A stretch of 64,000 bases of DNA from Epiperipatus broadwayi (taxonomy: Eukaryota > Onychophora > Udeonychophora > Euonychophora > Peripatidae). The stretch is taken from assembly GCA_028023455.1 (NCBI GenBank), contig JAQFVV010006231.1, positions 2,375,478 to 2,439,477 on the forward strand, given 5' to 3'. A program made the position numbers and the translations under genes. Shown here piece by piece: positions 45,751 to 56,473 of this stretch (position 1 is its first letter; each line of letters begins with the position of its first letter). The notes under the pieces are model-generated. The model was given only the letters and a program-made list of their open reading frames with translations, was not told where the DNA came from and searched no databases.

Positions 45751-47505
45751 TGTGATGATCGCACATACTGCAGTCACACATATAAATATTAAATATTCAC
45801 AGAATATTAAATATCATGTTTGATAAAAATAAAAATAAAAAAAAAATAAAAAAAAGGCGAGCTTAGAAAATTTACAGAACAAAGAAATGTTTCAACTAAT
45901 TAAAAAAAGAGAGGGAATTAGAATCAAAAGATTCTTATCTTTTACCCTCCAAAGTTTGGGTTTTGGTGAAATTAAAATATAAAATTAGAGATATTGGAAA
46001 TGTATATTAAAAAATAAAGCGATAAAGAAATATAGATAAAATGCAAGTTAAAATCCGATTTTGAAAGAAAGTAAAGTTTAAAAGAAATAAAAAACCTTAA
46101 ATAGCGCACAAAACAGAGAAAGTTAGACATGATCAAAAGATAAGGATCTGGGTTTTAAAGTACACATTTGATGATAAACGAAATGCGTGTATGGAGTGTA
46201 TTTGAAGCAGGATATAGACAGCAATAATAAATGCTTGTCCAAACTTAAATAAATAAAAAAAAGAGAGAAAAACATGCATTAAAACCTGTGTAATTAAATT
46301 AAAAAATATTGAAATAAATAAATGTACATAGTGCTACTAGATTGGGTAAAACAAATTTATATATGGCCGAAGGCATAGTAAGACAGAAGGTGTGAATAAA
46401 AGTGAAAACAAAGGATCGGAAGGACAAAGGCTGGTGGAATTTTTTAATTAAGAAATAAAAGTTTTTCAAGGGAGAGATTAGAGCTAGAGACTTCGTGTTG
46501 AGAGGGTGGTAAAACACAGCTCCGATAATCAACCGATATAGTTAGCAAATATGATTTTTAACATCGGTGCTTCATCTAGAATGGCTGGCTAAGGCCATCG
46601 TGATCGCTGGTCGATCCGGACTTACTGCACTAATGGTTCTTGTCAATATGTAATAACCGCTGTCATAGCACCTGCTGATGGATTCATTTAGTTGCCTTGT
46701 CCTCGATGCCTTGTCCTTGATGCCTCATCCATGATGCCTTAACACTGAGAAGCTATACACAACCAAATCTAACCTACGAGCAAATCCACATGGCGGTCGG
46801 CAGGACATCGGATAAATTCAGAGACTAAAACCTAGGTAAAGATACATACTTTTTTTATATATATTTCAATGTGCACATCGTTTACTTAGACAATGGCCAC
46901 ATGCGTTTTGTGAATGATAAAGACATTCTTGAATTTTTTTTTTGATAAATACCCAGAATGACGATTTATAAATGTACCATCATTTATAAGAGTTTTTTTA
47001 TGTGTTCTTTTTCTTATGGCACTATAGATCATAATCTGTTTTATTTAATGTAAATGTGTTTTATAAATTTGTTTTTTATGATTGATTTATTCTATTAAAT
47101 ATATTTTTTTTCTATTTAAATCTGTCTTGTCTCATTCTTCGCCACATTCAAAAAAGGATAGTCTAGTCTTAGGGTGGGAAAACTATTATTCTTTTTTTTT
47201 TTGATTATTGAATTAACACATGAAATTTGGTGGTGCAGTGTTTGATTCCGTTAAATTTATAAATCATCCAAGCGCTGTAACTCTGTCAAATCTTACAGCA
47301 GTCGGGAGAAAGTTGATCGGGAAACATAACCTGGGGTTATATCCGTATAGCATACAGGTTCAGTCAAATACGGAGATAGACTCGTCTATTTTTGTATTTC
47401 TCTCTGCTTGCGGTAACGGAAAGTGGACGATTTTGAATTATTGAATTCCCCATTATGTACACATAAAAGGGAAGTGTAGCCTTCGATTGTCATGTGCCCA
47501 TTACA
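45751..47505 (+). repeat. Right LTR
   Basis: The match of the left LTR, with the same ends. The divergence between the two copies shows that insertion is not recent; a precise figure would need an alignment. Confidence 0.93.
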
Positions 47506-47715
47506 ATATATGTTTAATAATTTGTTGTTTTTTGCATTCTTCATATGTTATTTTATATAATCGATTAATTTTATTATTTTTGTTATTTTTTCATTATACA
47601 TTGTTAGTATTTTGTGTTTATGTTTATATACCATTTGTTTAATTTTTTGATAATAATTATTTTGAAACCAATAAAATATTACTTACTGGGTCACATGACA
47701 TCAGTTTACTGTTAT

Positions 47716-48334
47716 TCCAGCACTGCATATTAATCTTTCACCATAGCTATGATACTTACTGTAAGTTTTAGTAATTAACAGATGCAGATGATAGTGCTTA
47801 ATAAATCTTCATAAATTGGTGTTCTATTCAATATCCCAGACTATTTTTAATCTTATGGCTTCTATCAGTGTCGAATTTTGAATTTTAGATAGTGTCTGGA
47901 TCTTTAAGATCTAATGCATCTGTCCTCTGCCAGTTTTCATTTGCCTTTCTGTTTCATTTTAAAACTATTGCTGATTACAGGATGGAATGCCTATAGTTGT
48001 TAAAGACTAAGGATACCATAACATATAGAAACTAAACAGATTTCAATTCTATATGACTACAGATAAATTATTTTAAATGAAAAACATTTATATCTTTTTT
48101 TTTAATTGGACTGATAGGCAAAGAGGGAAGGTGCATTAGATCCTAAAGATTCAGATACTAATCCAGAATCCAAAATGTTTTACTGATGAAAACCATAAGC
48201 TTGAAACTATTCTGCAAATATTGAATAGAACAGTACTGGATAAGGATTTATTATAAACCATCATCTCCACCTATCAATTATTAAAGCTTACAGCAAGTGA
48301 CATAACTATGATGAAAGAAAAATGTACTGCTGGA
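47716..48334. mobile_element. Foldback element 1 (long inverted repeats)
   Basis: The outer ends are TCCAGCACTGC and, in reverse complement, TCCAGCAGTAC. The arms (about 47716-47945 and 48110-48334) stay alignable throughout. Shared phrases include TTCTATTCAATAT, ATCTTTAAGATCTAATGCA and GCTTATGG-like text. A unique centre of about 165 bases separates them. No transposase frame is present. No clear target duplication was found. Confidence 0.82.
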
Positions 48335-48883
48335 AAAATTATTTTGTTTATAATACTTATATTGTTTAATTTTATACCAAAATATTTTTTTGTTTTTTAT
48401 TTTTATTCTTTCTTTTCTATAATTAAGTATTTTATTTTTTAAGTATTGTTTTTTATTATACTAATTGAAAATTCACTTATAGTAAACTCTTATAATTTTT
48501 TTTATTTGTTCTTTATATAGTTTTTTTATCTGAACAAGATTTTGTAGTTCATGTATTCTTGTTTTTAAACAGTTTATTTTATGGATTTTTTTGTATTAAA
48601 AATCAATTTATTACATAGGTTTTATTTTCTGTGTTGTTTTAATTTTTATTATTTTTTAAAATTATTATTATATCTAATTTTTTTTCCTTTAGTAAATATA
48701 TGAATGTTTAATTATCTACATGTCATATATCTTTTATAAAACAAAATATTATACGTATATATTATTAAACAAATAAGAAATTCAATAGCTCAATAGCAAC
48801 CAGACTAAAACAATTCAGATATGATAAAATTATCAAATATATATTCTAATTCCAATATTTTTAAACTTTTTTTAGAAAAATAT
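48335..48883. other. AT-rich spacer between foldback elements
   Basis: Nothing was recognised; T-rich low complexity dominates. Confidence 0.35.
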
Positions 48884-49432
48884 AATTCAATATAAATAAT
48901 ACATACAACATGTATACTAAGAAAAAGCTTGTTTAATACTTTAAAACAAGTGTTAAATACATCAACATAATATGGTGAGCATGCTTTTGACTATCTAATA
49001 GTCATATCAAAGCTATAATTATCCAAGAGGGTTGTGAAATTTATAGAAAAATCACAAAAATGGTGATTTACATAAAATTTGCTTACAAGATGTAATATTT
49101 AAATGAGCTACTTTTTTGATAGGGGGATGCAGGATTCTTTCTTATTGATTGCATAATGTTAAACAAAAAGTTAAAGAGGCCTGGCATATTCAAAAAAGTT
49201 GCTCATTTAAATAAATTCATTTTCATCCTATAATCAAATTTTATGTAAATCACCATTTTTATGATTCTTCTACAAAACTCACAATCCTTTGGATAATTAT
49301 AGCTATGAGGATGACTACCAATTAGCTGAAAATATGCTCAGCATATTATGTTGGTATATTTAACATTTTTATTTTAAAGTATTAAACAAGCTTTTCATAG
49401 TATACATGTTGTATGTTTTAGTTATATTGAAT
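48884..49432. mobile_element. Foldback element 2 (long inverted repeats)
   Basis: The arms (about 48884-49115 and 49190-49432) share CATACAACATGTATACTA, AGCTTGTTTAATACTTTAAA and ATGGTGATTTACATAAAATT. A centre of about 75 bases (TTTTTTGATAGGGGGATGCA) resembles a segment at 14755-14815. No protein is encoded. Confidence 0.82.
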
Positions 49433-50274
49433 CAAATATATATTTGTACAAACAATTAAAAGTAAAAACATTAACATGATTTATAAAACAAAAAGGAAAA
49501 AAAAATAAAAGAAGCATTATTTATTAAAATTGATTTATAAAAGTCAAAAATTAATATGTAGTGATCAATATATATTGATATTAATTAAATATAAGTTTAA
49601 ATTTACTAAGTAAACATAATTGATAAAAAAGATTTATACAAATAATATAGTTAAAAAGTCAAAAGAAATGTTGAATACAAGAATAAAACAGTTAAAATTA
49701 AATAATAAATTAAATCCTCTACTTTTTGCTCATAATGAGAACTTGTTGGTACATAAATCTGATTATTGTCATTTGATATCTTCCTTTAAATTGTATACTA
49801 TCTTACCACCTCTATCTTCATTTATGCTACTAATATTGTGCTCTTTTTAAATTGTCTTGTTCTTGTTTCTTCTAATAACAAAAATCAAAAATATCTCATT
49901 TATATTATTCTTTGGCTGACAACATTTTAGCTTCAGAGATAGAAAGGCCATGATTTGTTTTTGGCTTCCATGATTATAAATATATAAGAAAGCAAGCAAT
50001 TTCAAAGACATTCACACATTTATCTTATCTTCAACGAAAACTAAGTAATGTCCCAGTTAAGAGGTATCATCAGTCATCTGAGAAGTAAGGCTGTAGTGTT
50101 TCTGTGTGTATGTAAAAGGTAATCAAGAATTAATCATGTAAAATTCTAAACTTTACATATACACGTAGTCTCAGTGATTATTATATTTTAGAAACCAAAT
50201 TTCACCAAAAATATATTCTGAAAGCAAAACAAGCTAAGTGAATTTTTTTTTATTTTTAATTATTAATTTTAGGC
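49433..50274. other. AT-rich region, nothing recognised
   Basis: The 76-codon plus-strand frame at 49620 has no domain signature and an AT-driven composition. Confidence 0.35.
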
Positions 50275-50390
50275 ATTGCACAGTTTAGCATAGTATTAGA
50301 ATGCTGGACATGTAAGCATAAAGTTTCTGGTTCAAAGCTTAACTTATTATTTCCAATGTTTGAATATCATACAAGTCCTAATTGATTAAT
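50275..50390 (+). repeat. tRNA-derived SINE, decayed copy
   Basis: CAGTTTAGCATAGTATTAGAATGC resembles an A box and D-arm, ACATGTAAGCATAAAG an anticodon arm, and TCTGGTTCAAAGC a B box. The downstream body resembles the repeat at 52799-52905. Confidence 0.5.
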
Positions 50391-51339
50391 TATTCTATTA
50401 TGTTTTATTACTCTTATACTAATTGTAAATTTATTTTTTACAGAATTTTAAATAATTAATTGATCATTTCTAATTAATTAATAAATTTAGGAAGTTGTTT
50501 TTTTTCTTGAGTTTGTTTTTAGCATAGCTATTGATTGAGGAGCAATGAGATAAAAACATTCTAAACTATTCTATTATTAAAATAATGTCAACATAACCAT
50601 TTTATTCTTTTAAATAGTGTCTGTCTACATTCAGTCTTGATATCATTGTTAACATATTCTTTCAATTTTGTAATAGCGTTTTATTACAAAAACTGCTAGT
50701 GTCATTTTTGACATTTATTTAATCTTATAATAACTTACTAGCTTATTGAATGTTCTTAATGGTTTGCATTCAGCATGTAATCTTTTAACTTTGTCAAAGC
50801 TACCTCTGGACAATGCTGAAGTATTTAAAATGTTTTAAAAACTATTTTTTAAATATTTTTTAAACATACCTTTCACTTACAAATTGCCACTCATTCTATA
50901 CCAAGAAGTTATTGCAGTTATAATAGGTATTTTGTATTGATTCACATTTATGAAAAATTGATATTCGGATATACTGGACTTTAAACAAGGCAAACCCATA
51001 ATTATCATTTTGAAGCACAATAATACTAAAGTTTGTTCAAATGTTTATGATGATAACATTTTACTTTATAATTATATGTTGAATTACTTTAAATTTTCTA
51101 CAATATATAGTTAATGTTTTTAGAAAAATTCAAACTTTATTCATATTTTCGAAAATGCATTTAATTATTTATAATAAACACAAGGGTTAGTATAGAATAC
51201 ATTGTTTCAAATGGTATTTTTTCATCTCTTTTCTTCATATGTGGCTGACTTGACCATAAACAATCTAATTGTAGAAATTAAAGTAAAAACTTTTAAATTT
51301 ACAAATACTCTGTTTAAAATATAGTTCAATTCAACTAGG
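50391..51339. other. AT-rich region, nothing recognised
   Basis: I found no exon-like block or repeat match here. Confidence 0.35.
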
Positions 51340-51612
51340 GTCTTGGCAGAATAATTCATCTTGGTTACAACATCATCTTAAACTCACTATTCATAAATCT
51401 AAAAGTTGCTGATTCATTTTCTATGTTAGACTATTGCCAATGAGGCCAAAATCAGTAAAAGAAGAGAGAAGAAACATACTATGCAAGATTTTGCTCTGTT
51501 TCATTCTGAAATTACTAATAGTTCAACATATTTGAAAAAATGTAAAATCTAAATTTTTCTGAAAATATTTAATAATTCAATTAAAATGATGAAAATAATC
51601 CAATATCTAACT
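51340..51612 (+). repeat. SINE-like repeat family Y, copy 1
   Basis: The head has TATTCATAAATCTAAAAGTTGCTGATTC, with a weak B-box-like end. The body ends CTAAATTTTTCTGAAAATAT, then TTTAATAATTCAATTAAAATGATG. The same order of phrases, with more changes, is found at 62045-62310. A tRNA origin is suggested by the head but is not certain. Confidence 0.5.
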
Positions 51613-51659
51613 ATGTATTAATAATAATAAAATGTAAAAATCAGTTTTTTAAATTGTTT

Positions 51660-51718
51660 GACTTAATTTAATAAGCTTATTATATAACATTTGTAGTACA
51701 AGCTTATTAAATTAAGTC
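51660..51718. repeat. Perfect 19-bp inverted repeat with 21-base loop
   Basis: GACTTAATTTAATAAGCTT at 51660-51678 is the exact reverse complement of 51700-51718. Confidence 0.9.
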
Positions 51719-51899
51719 ACATGCTGTATGATTTGGTTTTCTTGCAATTATAGTTTTGCTCTTGAGGCTTTGGCAAAGTTATATTGCTAAAGCTATTAAT
51801 ATATGATATATCTGAACTTTGTTCAATCCCATATGGCTATTTAAGTTAGATAACTGGAATTGAAGACATATAGATATCTGAAAATTTCAGATTTTCTAC

Positions 51900-52110
51900 T
51901 TAATAGTTAACTATTAGATAAATGCTGGGCTTGAGCTGGTATTTTTAGATCTAATATCTGAATATCCTAGTGCTTCACTGAAGACAGTCAGCACCTAGAA
52001 ACTGGTCTGGGTATAGGAATATTCCAAAAAGCTTGTTAAGAGCTATTCATGCTCATTATATAACAAAATGAAATATATGTATTTTTAGTACTTACTAATT
52101 TTTTTAATGA
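51900..52110 (+). repeat. Dispersed repeat family X, copy 2
   Basis: The matching phrases are listed at the first copy (26765-27045, minus strand). This copy is shorter by one internal segment and lacks the C-run. Confidence 0.6.
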
Positions 52111-52174
52111 ACACTATTTTAAGTAATGATATTTAAAAATCTGCCTTTCATTATTATGTATTTTAAAATTATTT

Positions 52175-52765
52175 TCATTCATCATCATCATTTTCAACAT
52201 GACACCAGCAAATTTCCTTGTTTCATCCATCCATTTCATATGTGGTCACTTTATAAGGTTTTTACAGTTCTTTTGGGATTTTGTTTAAGACTTCAACTAT
52301 CCACTTATCATTTATTCTTGCAATATTTCTAATCCAGCTTCATATCAATCTTTTAATTCTTTCACTGATATCAGTAATATTTGTTTCTTCTCTCATTATA
52401 TCTTTTCTTGTTATTCCTAGTATACATCCTTTCATACTTTATTTAGTGATCAGAAGTCTCTATATAGCTCTTCTGCTAAGTATCTAAGCCTCAGATACAT
52501 AAATAAAAATTGTTAAAACATAACTATTAAAACCTTCCTTTTCAAACATTTAGGAATATTTTTTTAATATTAAATTGTCTACCAAAAGCACTCCATCCAA
52601 ATTTAATTCTATGATTATTTTCATCTGTACTAATAATCTGACCAAAGTATTTGAAGTTGTTAACCTTTCAATTCATGATTGTCAATCTTTAGTATCTTCT
52701 GAGAAAAGTCATTGAATATTATTTGTCTTTTCATTATTCATATTTATTTATTAGGCAACAAAATC
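52175..52765 (-). pseudogene. RTE-clade LINE 3' fragment
   Basis: On the minus strand this reads, across frames, MNNEKTNNI, RIKFGWSAFGRQFNIKK, PKCLKRKVL and a WTVEVL..PKRTVKTL region. It closes with an ATGATGATG tail (plus strand CATCATCATCAT near 52178-52190). This is the RT C-terminus and microsatellite end typical of RTE elements, as at 17.3 kb. Only the last third is present, which fits 5' truncation. Numerous stops and shifts show an old copy. Confidence 0.72.
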
Positions 52766-52798
52766 ATATTTACTATATTTTTGCAATAGTAGAGGTCT

Positions 52799-52905
52799 AT
52801 GCAGTTTAGCACATTGGTAGAATAATAGATTCAAGAAATAAAGCTTACTGAACTAAGCTCAATTCATCACTTTACCCCAAATATTATACAAAATGTCAAA
52901 TCACT
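52799..52905 (+). repeat. tRNA-derived SINE, decayed copy
   Basis: GCAGTTTAGCACATTGGTAGAATAATAGATTC has a good A-box shape. The rest of the head is eroded. The body (ATCACTTTACCCC..ATATTATACAAAATG) parallels that of 50275-50390. Confidence 0.5.
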
Positions 52906-53291
52906 AACTATGTAATTACTCAGTACCCCCCCCCCACATTTTTATCTTGAACTGCTTATTTCTCATCCCTTTTCTTGGATATCAGATATTAAATATAGTG
53001 GATTTAATTATTGATTGATGAAAATGCACCAGTTTTCATATTCTGTGCAATTACTTTTGTTATAAATATATCAAAGTTCTCTGAATTTTAATTCTTAATC
53101 CTTACAATCCATCATTTTATCATCTTTATCTTGCACAGCTCTACAAGAAAAACAACTTGATTATGATAATGTAGCATGTTTTATTTTACATGGCCTTGTT
53201 TCCTAATTAAATTTTTGAATTGTTTTATGCCCATGTTTAATGACATAAAATATCTACTTCCTGACATATAACTGACATGACCTTAGATATT

Positions 53292-53393
53292 CCTCAAGCC
53301 GAGAGGTCATCGCACCTGCCTTGCAAGCAAGTAGTTGGTTGCAGATGGGTGTGGGTTGGCATCCCAGCCGATGCTATGACATATGAAAAAAAA
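53292..53393 (+). mobile_element. Minimal tRNA-derived SINE, copy 3 (diverged)
   Basis: It has CGAGAGGTCATCGCACC, an anticodon arm CTGCCTTGCAAGCA, then GGGTTGGCATCCCAGCCGATGC, TATGACATATG and an A-run. The 5' acceptor strand is missing or altered, and there are several insertions. The 3' acceptor strand and linker match the other two copies. Confidence 0.72.
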
Positions 53394-55125
53394 GTATATT
53401 TTCTAATTAAATCCTTAATAGTAGAAATAAAATAAAAGTTATCTATATTTTTTAAATAGAAGAAAATAATTTAGAGAAGTCATAAAGTAATAGTAACAAT
53501 GAAATAATGAAGTACATTTTAATATTGCTCTTTGCCACTTAAGAGCTAAAGATTCCTGAATTAATTCCCAGCTATGAAAAGTAAAAACAAAAGTATGTTT
53601 AACTGAATAGGACTATGATTCTCATGTTATTATTCAGTTTACAATTGAAGATTAATGAACAATTGATCATCTTAGAACATCAAAATGCACTCAGTCTGTT
53701 ATATTTTTCACTACTTATAACTATTTTTTGAATATATAAAGCAGCTCATTTATATTGTTTTGCAAAAAAAAAATGTATGATAATATAAACATTAATACAA
53801 TTATGCATAAAATATGGTTTGACCTTAAAATGCAACTCATTTTTAGTCTCATATAGAGATAGATGAATGGATGGATGAATAATTGTGTGGTGATGATTGC
53901 GCAAATGATTGGATGTGAATAAAATGCACAAACAATGATTAATCTTATATATAACTAAAAAATTCTAACATTTAATATCGAGACAGTGAATTTCAATTAC
54001 ATTAAAGATGAATTAAGACAAAAATAAACTTTCTTTTCAACTTTTTATGTAATAAACATAAGTTTCACTTAAAATAAACGTGATTTCAAACAATCAAGAA
54101 ATTAAAATTTAGCTTGAAGAGAAAACTATTATTTAGTTCTAATATTTCACGGCTTAGCGAGTAAGCTATAAAATCTGAATTTAGATAGATTACTTTAACC
54201 ATAAATTTTTCATTAAATTATCTAAAAACTTATATATATATAAAATACTACATAATATATTATAAATGCATTTGGACAATAATTGTGGCACGTTTGAATT
54301 GAAAGCTTCAGATATATCTTTATTTATCTTTTTTCTAAGTCTATTGTGATTCGAAAGAAAATTTAAGATTCACTCTGCCTAAAGTAGAACACCAGATTCG
54401 CATTAATCATTATGGTAGAGGACCATAACTTATTCTAAATATAAGATATTTATTTTATATATTTCAAATAATGGTGTTTTTTTATATAAAAATAAATCAT
54501 GTTGTATACAATAGCTTTTAACTCTCCAACAGCACATTTAGAAAGTGGTGATTAATTTTTCTGATTTCTAATTGATAAGACAAAAAAGCATTTCTTTGGG
54601 ATTTTTGATTTTTTAGTTTACTGTGTGATCAACTTTGTCCAATCATTAAACTTAATAAATAGAAGTATTATAGATGATTATCAATATTTTTTTTCTAGCA
54701 ATCTTTGGCTAAAATAAAGTTCAGAAGCATATTCTCAAAACAGATTGTATAGAATTACTTGCAATTAATATTAAAAACATTACAATCATTATTAATATCT
54801 TTTATAATGGTAATGCTTAATAATTAATTAATAATAAAAAGTACTTTTTATTCATTATATTATTATGAAGGTATATTTTTTAAGTATTTGTTATATATCT
54901 TTCACATTTTCGTATACATCTGCTTTTCACATTGTAATTAATGCAATATCAGTAATTTTTGTTAACATTTAATAATATTGTTATATAGATTTTGTTGGTT
55001 AATGAATAATTTTAAAAAATGATTTTAAATATTTATAAATGATTTAAAGGATTTATAAAAAGTATTAAATACTCTTAGTACTAGTTTATATAAATGTAAA
55101 GAAAATTATTGAAAAAAATAAATTA
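53394..55125. other. AT-rich region, nothing recognised
   Basis: A segment near 53535-53580 (GAGCTAAAGATTCCTGAATTAATTCC) may be a tRNA-like relic, but it is too weak to call. Otherwise no feature was seen. Confidence 0.35.
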
Positions 55126-55402
55126 TTCTAAACTATTACCAAACTTAGATAGATATGTAGAGCTATTGAGTACCTCATTTGGAACCAAAAGAATTAGCTT
55201 GATTTAAAAGTGGCTATAGCATAGTACATCTCTTTCAAATATTGATGAAAATTGCCATTTTACATTACATTTATAGATTATTAAATAAACATTTAAATGT
55301 ATAAGCATTTTTGCAATGATTAGGTTATTCGGTGATATTAAAAAAACTAACATTGACAAAGGTGTTCAAAAAGTTAATTCCATATTACTAAAGCTTCTAT
55401 GC
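55126..55402 (+). pseudogene. RTE-clade RT fragment, left part of a split copy
   Basis: Translated across frames, the text follows an RTE reverse transcriptase from the region before motif A (FGTKRIS followed by HSTSL..IDENCHFTLHL) to KGVQKVNSILLKLLC. The last part corresponds to the conserved QGDPISPKLF segment before the active site. It stops exactly where an inserted A-tailed sequence begins. The continuation is at 59107-59560 on the same strand. It is heavily mutated. Confidence 0.65.
55362..55402 (+). repeat. Left copy of a 41-bp flanking repeat
   Basis: GTGTTCAAAAAGTTAATTCC.. ending AAAGCTTCTATGC. It matches 59107-59147 at 36 of 41 positions; at four of the five differences this copy has T or A where the other has C or G. 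Confidence 0.8.
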
Positions 55403-55571
55403 CCTTTTTTTTTTTTAAAGTAAAATCTTTATTAACAAAAAAAAAATTATATATATTTTTACAATAATTATTTACATATAAATTTTTAATTATAGATCTT
55501 TATACTATATTATTTTATAAGTTTCTTCTTTTAAAAAATACTTTATTTAATTTTTATATTATTTTCATAAT

Positions 55572-55985
55572 TCACATCAGTGCTTGACCATTTTTTTTTC
55601 CGTTATTTTTTTGGGGGGTGTATCTGATGCAGTTTATTAAAATATTCATTCCAATCATTATCTGTTTTTTTAACCAATTATACTTTTTATTATTAAAAAT
55701 CATTTCACATCTTATTGTCCATATAGTTTTTAGAGCATATAGCAAAACCATTGCATTATGTATATTAAAATTTTTAATATTGTTTGCTATTTCTCTTTTT
55801 AAATTTATGTGTGATGCATGAGATATTTTTGATCTTAAGAATTTAAATCCTGCACATTCTTCAAACAAGTAAAAAAATGTTTCCACTTTCATCTTACAAA
55901 AAATACATGAAGGCTCAAAATTCATTTTTAGCTGACCATTTAAATAAACCTTTGTTGGTAGGAAACCATTTAAAAATTTGAAGCA
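55572..55985 (-). pseudogene. LINE ORF2 C-terminal domain fragment
   Basis: The frame reads KFLNGFLPTKVYLNGQLK, then PSCIFCKMKVETFFYLFEEC, the C-x2-C-x-E-T-x-H/Y-x-C region found at the end of many LINE ORF2 proteins. Then come LLYALKTIWTIRCEMIFNNKK and a stop. The ATG within it is internal, since similarity extends upstream. No RT palm precedes it; instead the coiled-coil frame abuts at about 55985. It is a different family from LINE-A, LINE-B and the RTE copies. It is open over the domain, so not very old. Confidence 0.72.
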
Positions 55986-56473
55986 GAATTTGACATATGA
56001 TTTACTTCTCTAATATTACTAATGTTTTCTTTCATTTCACTCACTTCTAATTGAACAATTTCATACTTTTGCTCCATTCTTTGTTGTATTGCCTCTATTT
56101 TTTCTTCCATTGAATGCAGATTTTGTTTAACTTCTTGCACCAATGATTGATTAAATTCTTCCATTGCATGCTGAGTTTTATCCAACTTCTGTTTCACTGA
56201 ATGCTGATTTTTCTAAACTTCTTGCACCAATGATTGTTTAAATTTTTCCATTGAAAGCTGCATTGAGCACTGATTTTGTTTTAATTCTTCCAGTGAATGC
56301 TGATTTTCTTTAAACATTTCTATTAAATTATTCAAAAGCTTTTCTGTGTCCAAGTGCTTATTTAGTCTATCAACTACCTCAGGATTTTTAAATGTGATAG
56401 GGTTGCCTTCTTTCCACACCACCTCTTCATATGCTGAACTACTATTTTGATTCTCTGCTTCCATGTTGGACAA
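55970..56473 (-). pseudogene. Coiled-coil frame, ORF1- or gag-like, with one internal stop
   Basis: From the ATG at 56473 a single frame covers about 168 codons, with one TAG at 56213-56215. It begins MSNMEAENQNSSSAYEEVVW. It then becomes a heptad-like coiled coil containing an internal repeat: FKQSLVQEV and FNQSLVQEV recur about 32 residues apart, each with QHS-type flanks. The end is LEVSEMKENISNIREVNHM. Coiled coils like this occur in LINE ORF1 proteins, where they drive trimerisation, and in some gag proteins; I cannot decide between them. Its direct junction with an ORF2 tail suggests an internally deleted LINE. Confidence 0.55.

Larger units (their letters stand above)
40354..47505 (+). 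mobile_element. LTR retrotransposon, gag-only (Ty3/Gypsy-like)
   Basis: Two direct long terminal repeats of 1,773 and 1,755 bases enclose a 3.6-kb interior. The interior has a tRNA-like primer-binding site, a gag frame and a polypurine tract, but no recognisable protease, RT, RNase H or integrase. Termini are TGTGATG..CATTACA, an imperfect inverted repeat with the usual TG..CA ends. ATATAT flanks both sides (40348-40353 and 47506-47511) and may be the target duplication, though in AT-rich DNA this could be chance. Missing pol makes it non-autonomous. The Gypsy assignment rests on the gag type. Confidence 0.9.
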
